64,000 bases of DNA, from the NCBI RefSeq assembly GCF_044755465.1, contig NZ_JBIVRB010000009.1, positions 152,018 through 216,017 of the forward strand. Direction: 5' to 3'. The DNA is from Peterkaempfera sp044755465. GTDB taxonomy: Bacteria > Actinomycetota > Actinomycetes > Streptomycetales > Streptomycetaceae. Positions 16,181-24,810 of the stretch are shown in pieces. The notes below the pieces were generated by a model that had not been told where the DNA came from, ran no database searches, and saw only the letters and a program-made list of their open reading frames with translations. A program made the position numbers and the translations under genes. Each line of letters begins with the position of its first letter. Within the stretch, counting starts at the first letter, position 1.

Positions 16181-19100
16181 GTGGTGGAGACCCATGGCGT
16201 CAGCCGGCGCGGCTTCCTCCACGCGGCGTCCGCCGCCGGACTGGCAGCCGCGACACCCCCGTCCGCACCGTCCGCGTCCGCCGCTGCCGCCGACACGCGC
16301 CGTACGACCCTGACCCGCACCGCCGCGACGGGAGGGTCCGTCACCGCCTCCCCGGACGGGAAGTGGCTGATCGCCGAGGTGCAGGGCATCCTGTGGCGAC
16401 TCCCGCGCCACGGCGGCGAGGCGGTGCGGCTGACCGACTGGGACCTGGAGCCGACCCGGCCCGCCTTCTCCCCGGACGGCTCGGCGGTGGCGCTGTGCGC
16501 CTACCGGGGCGGCGGCTTCCACCTGTGGACCATGCGGCCGGACGGCACCGGCCTGCGGCAGCTCACCGGCGGCCCCTGGGACGACCGGGGCGTGGCCTGG
16601 TCACCGGACGGCACCCGGCTCGCGTTCTCCTCCGAACGCGGCGGCGACGCGGTCACCGGAAGCTCCTACGGCATCTGGACCCTGGAGCTGCGCAGCGGCC
16701 GGCTGACCCGGCTGACCGGCGGCCCGCACCAGGAGAACGAGCCCCGGTCGGCCGGCGGTGCGGCCGACGGCCCGTACGAGGACTACGACCCCGCCTGGAC
16801 GCCGGACGGCCGCCATGTGGTGTTCGTCCGCGCCGCCGCCGCAACGGGCGGCGGGACGGACGGCGGTCTGACCCTGGCCCGGGTCTCCGCCGCAGGCGGC
16901 CGGGTGACCGTCCTGCGCTCGGTGGCCGCAGGCCGCCTGCTGTGCCCGTCCGTCTCCCCGGACGGCCGCGTCGCCCACCTCCAGCTGACCGGCACCACCG
17001 ACACGCCGTCCTCGCCCGCCGTCGGCGCCGCGCTCATGGTGGACGGCCGGCCGGTCACCACCGCCGAGGACCTGGCCGCAGCGCCACCCCAGTGGATTGG
17101 GGCGGACCGGTTGCTGTACCTCGCCGACGGCCGCATCCGCATCCGCACGCTGTCCTCGCCCACGGTCGAGGAGATCCCGTTCACCGCCCACCAGCCGGTA
17201 CGCCGCCCCCGCTACCCGCCGAAGCGCCGCGACCCGGACTCCACCGCGCCCGCCCGGGTACGCGGCATCCACCTGCCCGCCCTCGCGCCGGACGGCCGAC
17301 GCGTGGCCTTCGCGGCGCTCAACGCCCTGTGGCTGATGCCCCTCGGCGGGGCCGCGCCGCGCAGGCTCGTCCAGGAGGACCCCGCCCGCTATCTGCAGAT
17401 GCCGTCCTGGGCACCGGACGGCCGCTCCATCCTCTACTGCACCGACCGCGCCGGACTCACCGCCGTCCACCGCCACCACCTCGGCGACGGCCGCGAGACC
17501 GTGCTCGCCGCCGGCGGCCGGCTCCACCCGGCCCTCTCCCCGGACGGCACCCGGCTGGCCTGCCAGGACACCGCCGGCAACCTGCTGCTGCACGACCTGG
17601 CCACCGGCACCCACCGCGTCCTGGCCGCGCCGCTCGGCGGCGGCGGTCTGCCGGGCGCCCCCAGCTGGTCCGGTGACGGCCGGTACCTGGCGTTCTGCGA
17701 CCGCAACCGGCTCAACCGGCGCTTCCGCGAGGGGTACAACCTCATCCGGGTCATCGACACCGCGACCGGCGCCGACACCCGCCACCTGCCCGCCGACCAC
17801 CAGTCGCTGTCCGACCGCTGCGCCGCCGGGCCCGTCTGGTCCCCGGACGGCCGCTGGATGGCGCTCGTCCTGGAGTCCGCCCTGTGGCTGCTGCCCGTCA
17901 CCCCCGAGGGCGCCCCCGCCGGACCGCCACGCCGACTCAGCGACGAGCCCGCCGACCACCCCACCTGGGCCGCCGACTCCCGCACCCTGCTCTACCTCTC
18001 CAACGGCAGGCTGCGCCTGACCGACCGGGACGGCACCGGGCGGCGCACCGTCCCCGTCGCCCTCACCGCCCGCCGCAGCCTGCCGCCGCGCCGCGACACC
18101 GTACGCGTCCACGCCGGCCAGCTGTGGGACGGTACCGCCGAGCGCCCCCGGCACGACGTGGACATCGTGCTGACCGGCCACCGGATCACCGCCGTCGAAC
18201 CGCACCGCGCGCACCGGCCGACGGGCCGCACCATCGACGCCTCCGGCCGGACCGTCATCCCCGGCCTGTTCGACAGCCACACCCATCCCTGGCCCGACAT
18301 CTACGGCGGCCGGCAGAACCTGCTCGCGCTCGCCTACGGCATCACCACCACCGCCTCCATGGGCGGCTTCGCCTACGAGGGCGCCCGGCTGCGCGAGTCC
18401 CTGGCGGCCGGCCGCCAGACCGGCCCCCGGCTGCTGGCCACCGCCGAACTCATCGACGGCTCCCGCGTCGCCTACAGCATGGGCCGCGCCCACCGCACCG
18501 GCGCCGGAGTCCGCCGCACCCTGCAACGCGCCGCCGCCCTGGACGCCGACTTCGTCAAGACCTATGTCCGCGCGCCCGGCTGGACCATGGCCCTGGCCGC
18601 CCGCACCGCCCACCGGCTCGGTGTGCCCTGCGGCAGCCACCTGTGCTTCCCCGGCCGCGACGCGGGCCAGGATCTGACCACCCATCTCCAGGCCACCCAG
18701 CGGCTGGAGTACGGGCATGCCACCACCCCCCTCGGCCACATCCACCAGGACCTGCTCCATGAGTACGCGGACGGCGCCTTCGCCCTCATCGCCACCCCCT
18801 TCACCGCCCTGCCGCTGCTCGGCGCGGACCCCGCCCTCGCCGACGACCCCCGGGTGACCGCCCTCATGCCGCCCTGGGACACCGCCACCGTGCGCGAGGC
18901 CGCCAAAGCCGCCCCCACCGCCCAGCAGTTGCACGCCCTCGCCGCCGAGATCCGCGACTACCGCGCCCTCGTCGCCCACGGCGCCACCCTCGCGCTGGGC
19001 ACCGACGCACCCCTCGTCCCGGTCGGCCTCCATCTGCACCTGGCCCTGCGCGCCCTGCACGCGTACGGCTTCACCCCCGCGCAGGCACTGCGCTGCGCCA

Positions 19101-19378
19101 CCTCCGTCCCGGCCCGGATCTTCGGCCTCCAGGACGACCTGGGCACCGTCGAACCCGGCAGGATCGCCGACCTCACCGTGGTCGACGGCGACCCCTTCAC
19201 CGACTTCGCCTCCCTGGTCCGCACCCCCATGGCCATCCGCGACGGCGTACCCCACCACCAGGCCGACCTGCTCGCCGCCCACCCCGCGCATGGGCACGGC
19301 GCCGCCGAGCACGCCGCCTGGCTGGAGGTCGGCCGCGCCCTGCGCCACGACGCCTGCTGCCACCCGGCGGCGGGTTGA
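16181..19378 (+). CDS. Tat-exported amidohydrolase with N-terminal TolB-like beta-propeller
   Basis: 1065 residues. The GTG start is preceded by GAGGAG 6 bases upstream. A Tat signal 'SRRGFLHAASAAGLAAA' opens the protein. Residues about 45-620 hold repeated PD40/WD40-like blades marked by 'SPDG' ('ASPDGKWLIA', 'FSPDGSAVA', 'WSPDGTRLAF', 'WTPDGRHVVF', and later copies). Residues about 640-1040 form an amidohydrolase barrel: 'HAGQLWDGT', the metal motif 'GLFDSHTHPW', a lysine in 'DADFVKTYVRAPG', 'GSHLCFPG', 'LEYGHATTPL' and 'LALGTDAPLVPVG', ending with 'GTVEPGRIADLTVVDGDP'. These are the ligands of a binuclear metal-dependent hydrolase such as an imidazolonepropionase or prolidase relative. It is divergent from the beta-helix glycosidase. 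The substrate is unknown. Confidence 0.88.
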   Translation: MVETHGVSRRGFLHAASAAGLAAATPPSAPSASAAAADTRRTTLTRTAATGGSVTASPDGKWLIAEVQGILWRLPRHGGEAVRLTDWDLEPTRPAFSPDGSAVALCAYRGGGFHLWTMRPDGTGLRQLTGGPWDDRGVAWSPDGTRLAFSSERGGDAVTGSSYGIWTLELRSGRLTRLTGGPHQENEPRSAGGAADGPYEDYDPAWTPDGRHVVFVRAAAATGGGTDGGLTLARVSAAGGRVTVLRSVAAGRLLCPSVSPDGRVAHLQLTGTTDTPSSPAVGAALMVDGRPVTTAEDLAAAPPQWIGADRLLYLADGRIRIRTLSSPTVEEIPFTAHQPVRRPRYPPKRRDPDSTAPARVRGIHLPALAPDGRRVAFAALNALWLMPLGGAAPRRLVQEDPARYLQMPSWAPDGRSILYCTDRAGLTAVHRHHLGDGRETVLAAGGRLHPALSPDGTRLACQDTAGNLLLHDLATGTHRVLAAPLGGGGLPGAPSWSGDGRYLAFCDRNRLNRRFREGYNLIRVIDTATGADTRHLPADHQSLSDRCAAGPVWSPDGRWMALVLESALWLLPVTPEGAPAGPPRRLSDEPADHPTWAADSRTLLYLSNGRLRLTDRDGTGRRTVPVALTARRSLPPRRDTVRVHAGQLWDGTAERPRHDVDIVLTGHRITAVEPHRAHRPTGRTIDASGRTVIPGLFDSHTHPWPDIYGGRQNLLALAYGITTTASMGGFAYEGARLRESLAAGRQTGPRLLATAELIDGSRVAYSMGRAHRTGAGVRRTLQRAAALDADFVKTYVRAPGWTMALAARTAHRLGVPCGSHLCFPGRDAGQDLTTHLQATQRLEYGHATTPLGHIHQDLLHEYADGAFALIATPFTALPLLGADPALADDPRVTALMPPWDTATVREAAKAAPTAQQLHALAAEIRDYRALVAHGATLALGTDAPLVPVGLHLHLALRALHAYGFTPAQALRCATSVPARIFGLQDDLGTVEPGRIADLTVVDGDPFTDFASLVRTPMAIRDGVPHHQADLLAAHPAHGHGAAEHAAWLEVGRALRHDACCHPAAG

Positions 19379-19490
19379 GGTGAACGTCCGACCTGCTCGG
19401 CGGCCGGCGCGGGAAGGAGTGCGGCACTGTCACACGCAGACGTGCTGCTCGGTGACGTGGTACGGGGCGGATGGCCGGGGTGCCCGCCGG

Positions 19491-20489
19491 TCAGCGGGCC
19501 GTCTCGGGGTGCCGCTGCTTCGCGTGCAGGGTGCTGTACAGGGTGTCGGCGGCCAGGTGGCGGGCGACATTGGTGGCGCGGCAGTGGCGGAGGCTGTCGA
19601 GCATGAGGAAGTCGTGGACCACGCCGAGCACCCGGACGGCGGTGACGTTCACCCCGGCCTGGCGGAGCTTGGCGGCGTACGCTTCGCCCTCGTCGCGGAG
19701 CACATCGGCCTCGTCGGTGATGACCAGGGTGGTGGGCAGACCGTGCAGCTGGTCCACCGACGCCCGGAGGGGTGAGGCGTAGACCTCCCGGCGCTGGGCC
19801 TGGTCGGTCGTGTACTGGTCCCAGAACCACCGCATGCCGTCGCGGGTGAGGTAGTAGCCCTCGGCGAACTGCTGGTAGGAGGGGGTGTCGAAGTTCGCGT
19901 CGGTCACCGGGTACAGCAGCACCTGCGCGCTGAGCCGGACGCCGCCGCGCTCCTTGGCCATCAGCGCGAAGACGGCGGCCATGTTGCCGCCGACCGAGTC
20001 GCCGCAGACCGCGAGGCGGGAGCCGTCCAGGCCGTGCCCGGCGCCTTCGGAGACGATCCACCGGCCCACCGCCCAGTTCTGCTCGATCTGGGTGGGGTAC
20101 TTCGCCTCGGGGGCGCGGTCGAAGACGGGGAAGACCACCGCCGCCTCGGCGCCGACGGCGAGTTCGCGCACCAGCCGGTCATGGGTGGCCTCGTCGCCGA
20201 AGACCCAGCCCGCGCCGTGGAGGAAGAGCACCACCGGGAGGGTGCCGGTGGCGCCCTTGGGGCGGATGACACGGGTGGGAACCCGGCCGTACCGGCCCGC
20301 GTCCACGGTGATCCACTCCTCGTCCACCTCGGGCCGCTCCACGCCCTTGCCGCTCTGGAGGTCGGCCAGGATGCCGCGGCCCTGCTCGGGGGGCACTTCG
20401 TAGATGCGCGGGTGGGGGGAGGTCGCCTCGGCCAGTTCCCTGGCGGCGGCTTCGAGGACGGGGTCGGGGGGCGCGGGCAGCTGGGACAT
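19491..20489 (-). CDS. Acetyl-esterase/HSL-type alpha/beta-hydrolase
   Basis: 332 residues from an ATG with AAAGGAA upstream. Features of the hormone-sensitive-lipase group: 'PVVLFLHGAGWVFGDEATHD' (HGGGW motif with one Gly replaced by Ala), nucleophile 'AVCGDSVGGNMAAVFA' (GDSxGG), acid in 'LVITDEADVLRDEGEAYA' and histidine in 'VVHDFLML'. No signal peptide is present, so it acts in the cytoplasm, probably on short-chain esters or deacetylation products. It sits between the exported amidohydrolase and the GH3 enzyme, convergent with the former and divergent from the latter. Deacetylation of imported sugars is possible but not shown. Confidence 0.9.
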   Translation of the reverse strand: MSQLPAPPDPVLEAAARELAEATSPHPRIYEVPPEQGRGILADLQSGKGVERPEVDEEWITVDAGRYGRVPTRVIRPKGATGTLPVVLFLHGAGWVFGDEATHDRLVRELAVGAEAAVVFPVFDRAPEAKYPTQIEQNWAVGRWIVSEGAGHGLDGSRLAVCGDSVGGNMAAVFALMAKERGGVRLSAQVLLYPVTDANFDTPSYQQFAEGYYLTRDGMRWFWDQYTTDQAQRREVYASPLRASVDQLHGLPTTLVITDEADVLRDEGEAYAAKLRQAGVNVTAVRVLGVVHDFLMLDSLRHCRATNVARHLAADTLYSTLHAKQRHPETAR

Positions 20490-20641
20490 GCGGCGTTCCT
20501 TTTCCGTAGACGTTCCGTGGACGGGCGGAGGGGCGGCTCGCGCGGCGAGGCGCCCCCTCAAGCCTCACCGCACACGGGCGATCCGCAACCGCAGGCGCCG
20601 CAGAGGTGTTGACAGTGATCAGTCAGTTCACTCACACTCGC

Positions 20642-20659
20642 CGGGAGAGCGCTCTCCCG
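20642..20659. promoter_or_regulatory. 18-bp perfect palindrome, LacI-type operator upstream of the GH3 gene
   Basis: The site cgggagagcgctctcccg is a perfect palindrome around GCGC. It closely resembles the family of Streptomyces sugar-repressor boxes built on GGGAGCGCTCCC (CebR-like). It lies 101 bp before the GH3 start and 152 bp before the divergent esterase start, so it could serve both. Confidence 0.65.
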
Positions 20660-20760
20660 TTAGGCAACCAGTACGGAGCAGCCCGCAGCCACCGTGACGC
20701 CGCCGGCCGGTCGAGCAGCGGCCCGTCGTCCTGAGGCATGACCCCCTCAAGGAGATGCAG

Positions 20761-23700
20761 ATGAGCCTCCTGTCCCTCTTCCGGCGGAGCATCAGGCGAC
20801 GCCGACCACTGGTCGCCGCAGCGGCCGTGCTGGCGCTGCTGATGAGCGCTGCCGTCGGCTTCTCGGCCGGCACCGCGCAAGCCGCCTCCACCCTGCTGTC
20901 CCAGGGCAGGCCGGCCACGGCCTCGTCCACCGAGAACGCCGGGACCCCGGCCTCGGCCGCCGTGGACGGGGACCCCGGCACCCGCTGGTCCAGCGCCGCC
21001 GCCGACCCGCAGTGGCTCCAGGTCGACCTCGGCGCCAAGGCCACCGTCAGCCAGGTCGTCCTGACCTGGGAGGCGGCCTACGCCACGGCGTTCCAGCTCC
21101 AGGTCTCGGACGACGCCAAGACCTGGGCCTCCGTCTACTCCACCACCACCGGCGCCGGCGGCACCCAGACCCTCGCCGTCACCGGCACCGGCCGCTACGT
21201 CCGGCTGTACGGCACCGCCCGCGCCACCGCCTACGGCTACTCCCTCTGGGAGTTCCAGGTCTACGGCTCGGCCGACTCCACCGGCCCGACCGGCTGCGGC
21301 AGCGCCAACGCGGCGCAGGGCCACCCGGCGACCGCCTCGTCCACCGAGAACGCCGGGACCCCGGCCTCGGCCGCCGTGGACGGGGACCCCGGCACCCGCT
21401 GGTCCAGCGCCGCCGCCGACCCGCAGTGGCTCCAGGTCGACCTGGGGGCGTCCAGCCCGCTCTGCAAGGTGGTCCTGACCTGGGAGGCGGCCTACGCCAC
21501 GGCGTTCCAGCTCCAGGTCTCGGACGACGCCAAGACCTGGGCCTCCGTCTACTCCACCACCACCGGCGCCGGCGGCACCCAGACCCTCGCCGTCACCGGC
21601 ACCGGACGCTACGTCCGGCTGTACGGCACCGCCCGCGCCACCGCCTACGGCTACTCCCTCTGGGAGTTCGCGGTCTACACCGGCACCGGCGGCAGCACCG
21701 GAGGCACCACCGGCGGCAGCACCGGTGGCGGCGACGGCGGCGGCACCGGTGACTTCTCCGGTTCGGTCATCTCCGCGTACCAGCAGGTGTCGGCCTCGTC
21801 CTGGGAGGGCGCCAACGCCCCCGCCGCGGCGCTGGACGGCCGGACCAACACCCGCTGGTCCAGCCTGGCCACCGACAGCCAGTGGTTGCAGGTGGACCTC
21901 GGCGGCACCGCCACGATCAGCGGCATCGTGCTGAACTGGGAGGCCGCGTACGGCACCGGCTACCACGTCGACGTCTCCAACGACGCCAAGACCTGGACCA
22001 CCCTCTACACCACCACCACCGGCAAAGGCGGCGTGGAGAAGCTCGCGGTCACCGGCAAGGGCCGCTATGTGCGGCTGTACGGCACCGCCCGCGCCACCGG
22101 CTACGGCTACTCGCTGTGGGAGTTCCAGGTGTACGGCACAGTCGACACCTCCGCCGCCACCGCGCCGCTGCTCTCCGGGCCCACCAAGGCGCCGGCCACC
22201 GTCAACCAGTTCGCCCTGTCCGCGCCCGCCGACAAGGCCCTGATCACCAACACCCGCCGGCCGGCGCTCTCCTGGGCGGCCGTCTCCGGCAGCGCCCGCT
22301 ACGAGGTCTGGCTCAACGTCAGCCGCACCGACTACGACTTCACCGCCTCGGGCAACCTGCTGGACCTCTACACCAAGGTCGCCGAGGTCACCGGCACCAG
22401 CTACACCCCGTCCTGGGACATCACCGACCGGTGGACCTACCGGTGGTACGTGGTCGCGGTGAGCGGGTCGGGTGCCAGGACCACCTCCGACATCCGCACC
22501 TTCGGCATCTACCTGCCGGACGTCGCCAAGGCCGACGACGGCATCTCCATCGTCAACGGCGCCCGGGACCTCGACAAGAACGGGACCATCGAGCCCTATG
22601 AGGACTGGCGCCAGCCGGTCGAGACCCGCGTCGCCGACCTCCTCGGCAGGATGACCCTGGAGGAGAAGGCGTACCAGATGTTCTACAACGTCCAGTCGTA
22701 CCCCATGTCCGGCTGGCACTTCGGACCGGCGCAGCCGGCCGACCTCGACACCGTGCTGGTCTCCACGGCCGCCACCCGGCTGGGCATCCCGCCCGTCTCC
22801 GCGGGCGACACCACCGCCGGCTACCAGACCACCTACCCGTTGCAGTCCACGCTGGCCGCGGCCAAGGACTACGCGCTCGACTACAAGCTGGCCGACATGC
22901 AGCGCAAGGAGGAGCTGGAGGTCGGCGCGCGCGGCACCCTCTCACCGCTCGCCGAGGTGGGCACCAAGGTGATCTACCCCCGCATCCAGGAGGGCAACGG
23001 CGAGAACGCCGACGTCGCGGCGGCGCAGCTGCGGGCGCTGGTCGCCGGTCTCCAGGGCGGGCCGGAGCTCAACCCCGGCTCGGTGCTGGCGACCGTCAAG
23101 CACTGGCCCGGTGAGGGCGCCGGCGGCGAGGCCGGCATCACTTACGACGGGGTGACCATCAAATACCACATGATCCCGTTCCGGGCCGCGATGGAGGCCG
23201 GGGCGGTCAACATCATGCCGGGCTACGCGGGCAGCTCCTACCTCGACCCGGGCGGCCCGGGGGCCGGCGACAGCGCCAAGATCCTCGCCTATCTGCGGCA
23301 GAACCTCGGCTACACCGGCCTGATCACCACCGACTGGCTGCCCTCCACCTCCTGGGTGGGCGCGGCCAACGCCGGCTCGGATGTGATGGGCGGGGCCGAT
23401 CCGGGTGCGGCCGAATTCTCCATGGCCGACTTCGAGTCCAAGGTGCCGCTCTCCCGGATCAACGACGCGGTGACCCGCATCCTGCGGCTGAAGTTCCAGC
23501 TGGGCATCTTCGACCACCCGTACGGCGACCCGGTGAACGGCCCGTACCGCTTCCACCAGCCGAGCTATGTGGCGCTGGCCAACCAGGCGTCGCGGGAGTC
23601 CGACACCCTGCTGAAGAACAACGGTGTGCTGCCGGTCAAGCTCAACGCCGGGGACAACATCGTGGTGGCCGGGCCGAGGGCCGCCGACGGCGCCTCGTGC

Positions 23701-24315
23701 TGCATCTGGTCCAGCTACTTCCACCCCGACTACGGCTCGCTGACCACCCTGGACGCCATCAAGGCCAGGGCCGCCAAGGCCGGGGTCAATGTCTTCCAGG
23801 ACACCGGTCCGTCACCCAAGCTGGCCGTCGTGGCGGTCGGTGAGCCCTCCTACACCCATGCCACCGCATGGCCGAACACCCAGCCCTACCTGCCGGCCGA
23901 CCAACTGGCCCTGATCCAGAACTTCAAGAAGCAGGGCATCCCGGTGGTGGTGGTGCTGACTCTGCCCAGGCCGATCGTGATCAGCGAGTGGAATGACCTG
24001 GCGGACGCCATCGTGGTGACCTACCGGGGCGGTGAGGAGGTGGGGCCGGCGACGGCCTCCCTGCTCTTCGGCGACTACACGCCCAGCGGGAAGCTGCCCT
24101 GGCAGCTGCCCCGGAGCCTCGACCAGGTCCTCAAGCCGGGCGGCGGGGACACCCAGGCCGACGCCAACGAGGACTGGAACCTGCCGTACGACCTCGGGGC
24201 CACCGCCGCCGAGCGTGCCGACATCCGGGCGAAGATCGACGCTGGACAGCCGGTCCCGACCACCTACGGCAACCCGCTCTACCCGTACGGAGCGGGCCTG
24301 ACCAGCTGGAAGTGA
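20761..24315 (+). CDS. Secreted GH3 family glycosidase with three F5/8 type C (discoidin-like) modules
   Basis: 1184 residues. AAGGAG ends directly before an ATG at 20755, so the properly spaced start is the next ATG (20761). Parts in order: signal peptide ending 'GFSAGTAQAAS'; three F5/8C modules (about 44-172, 180-310, 335-465), each with 'WSS....DxQWLQVDLG' and 'YGYSLWEF.VY'; a Gly/Thr linker between modules two and three; an Fn3-like domain (about 485-590); then GH3. The GH3 part shows 'LGRMTLEEKAYQMF', 'VKHWPGEGAGGE', the nucleophile region 'LITTDWLPS', the C-terminal domain 'ESDTLLKNNGVLPVKL' and 'GEPSYTH'. Probably an exo-beta-glycosidase on a polymer bound through the modules; the exact sugar is unknown. 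Modules one and two are nearly identical in DNA. Confidence 0.92.
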   Translation: MSLLSLFRRSIRRRRPLVAAAAVLALLMSAAVGFSAGTAQAASTLLSQGRPATASSTENAGTPASAAVDGDPGTRWSSAAADPQWLQVDLGAKATVSQVVLTWEAAYATAFQLQVSDDAKTWASVYSTTTGAGGTQTLAVTGTGRYVRLYGTARATAYGYSLWEFQVYGSADSTGPTGCGSANAAQGHPATASSTENAGTPASAAVDGDPGTRWSSAAADPQWLQVDLGASSPLCKVVLTWEAAYATAFQLQVSDDAKTWASVYSTTTGAGGTQTLAVTGTGRYVRLYGTARATAYGYSLWEFAVYTGTGGSTGGTTGGSTGGGDGGGTGDFSGSVISAYQQVSASSWEGANAPAAALDGRTNTRWSSLATDSQWLQVDLGGTATISGIVLNWEAAYGTGYHVDVSNDAKTWTTLYTTTTGKGGVEKLAVTGKGRYVRLYGTARATGYGYSLWEFQVYGTVDTSAATAPLLSGPTKAPATVNQFALSAPADKALITNTRRPALSWAAVSGSARYEVWLNVSRTDYDFTASGNLLDLYTKVAEVTGTSYTPSWDITDRWTYRWYVVAVSGSGARTTSDIRTFGIYLPDVAKADDGISIVNGARDLDKNGTIEPYEDWRQPVETRVADLLGRMTLEEKAYQMFYNVQSYPMSGWHFGPAQPADLDTVLVSTAATRLGIPPVSAGDTTAGYQTTYPLQSTLAAAKDYALDYKLADMQRKEELEVGARGTLSPLAEVGTKVIYPRIQEGNGENADVAAAQLRALVAGLQGGPELNPGSVLATVKHWPGEGAGGEAGITYDGVTIKYHMIPFRAAMEAGAVNIMPGYAGSSYLDPGGPGAGDSAKILAYLRQNLGYTGLITTDWLPSTSWVGAANAGSDVMGGADPGAAEFSMADFESKVPLSRINDAVTRILRLKFQLGIFDHPYGDPVNGPYRFHQPSYVALANQASRESDTLLKNNGVLPVKLNAGDNIVVAGPRAADGASCCIWSSYFHPDYGSLTTLDAIKARAAKAGVNVFQDTGPSPKLAVVAVGEPSYTHATAWPNTQPYLPADQLALIQNFKKQGIPVVVVLTLPRPIVISEWNDLADAIVVTYRGGEEVGPATASLLFGDYTPSGKLPWQLPRSLDQVLKPGGGDTQADANEDWNLPYDLGATAAERADIRAKIDAGQPVPTTYGNPLYPYGAGLTSWK
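20920..21255 (+). repeat. Recently duplicated F5/8C module, copy 1
   Basis: Blocks 20920-21029 and 21058-21255 recur 414 bp downstream (138 codons). The first block is identical and the second has a single mismatch (21192). Identity at silent positions points to a recent in-frame duplication or to gene conversion. Confidence 0.9.
21334..21669 (+). repeat. Recently duplicated F5/8C module, copy 2
   Basis: Second copy of the 414-bp period repeat in the GH3 gene. The third module (about 21765-22140) is clearly older and more divergent. Confidence 0.9.
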
Positions 24316-24320
24316 CACTC

Positions 24321-24356
24321 CGGGGGCCCGGGGACCACGCGGTCCCCGGGCCCCCG
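24321..24356 (+). terminator. Strong hairpin terminator after the GH3 gene
   Basis: Perfect 16-bp stem (24321-24336 with 24341-24356) around an acgc loop, 5 bp after the stop codon. It lacks a T-run, as usual in Streptomyces. Confidence 0.85.
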
Positions 24357-24361
24357 CCTGG

Positions 24362-24479
24362 GCTGGCGGTGCTGGTGTCCCGAGTCTCTGATCCGTCGGC
24401 AGTAGGCGGCAAGTGACTCGAGGGTCTGGTCGGCGGTCCTGGCCCAGACGTACGGCCGGGGGTTGTCGTTCCAGTCGGG
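24362..24479 (-). pseudogene. IS630-like transposase, C-terminal remnant
   Basis: The minus strand reads 'PDWNDNPRPYVWARTADQ', then 'LESLAAYCRRIRDSGH', the characteristic C-terminus of IS630-family transposases. Nothing of the DDE core remains upstream and no inverted terminal repeats are seen. It abuts the GH3 terminator. Confidence 0.65.
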
Positions 24480-24810
24480 TGCGGCCGCCGCCGAGCGTGG
24501 TGTCCTTCGCGCCGCTGCCGTTGTTCATCCGCAGCGATGCCTTGAGCTGTCCTCGCCGGGGGTGCGCACGGTGCGCTCGAGGTGACGGCATCCGCCCGGC
24601 TCGGCCCGGGGGCCGCTTCCGGCCGCGCTGGAGTAACGGGAAGCGACGGGCGGTGCAACAGAGGCGCAACCGGGCCGGTCGATCTGTGGCTCGGCCCGGA
24701 AAGGGCCTGATCCGTCTTCCCGTGCCGCCGTCCGCACCCCTAGCATCTCAACTGTCATGGACGCTACAAGACGCCATGGCTCTCACCGTCCGACACCCTT
24801 AAGGACAGCC
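24480..24810. other. Intergenic stretch before the lysozyme gene
   Basis: About 330 bp with no recognisable gene. It should contain the promoter of the GH25/M15 pair. The piece 'tcttcccgtgc...tagcatctc' around 24715-24750 could hold promoter boxes, but I cannot assign them firmly. Confidence 0.35.

Noticed and set aside
15460..16389. Upstream extension of the beta-helix glycosidase frame by more than 300 codons
   Set aside because: The ATG at 15459 has an ideal ribosome-binding site and starts a signal peptide. The extension has no domain and overlaps the divergent amidohydrolase start.
16601..19363. A 920-codon minus-strand frame opposite the amidohydrolase
   Set aside because: Gly/Ala/Val-rich antisense translation without motifs; the plus strand is the clear gene.
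20632..22719. A 695-codon minus-strand frame with repeats opposite the GH3 gene
   Set aside because: Its repeats are only the antisense of the duplicated F5/8C modules.
24321..24356. The 16-bp-stem hairpin as a transposon end or recombination site
   Set aside because: It sits 5 bp after a stop codon and has the shape of an ordinary terminator. No matching partner is nearby.
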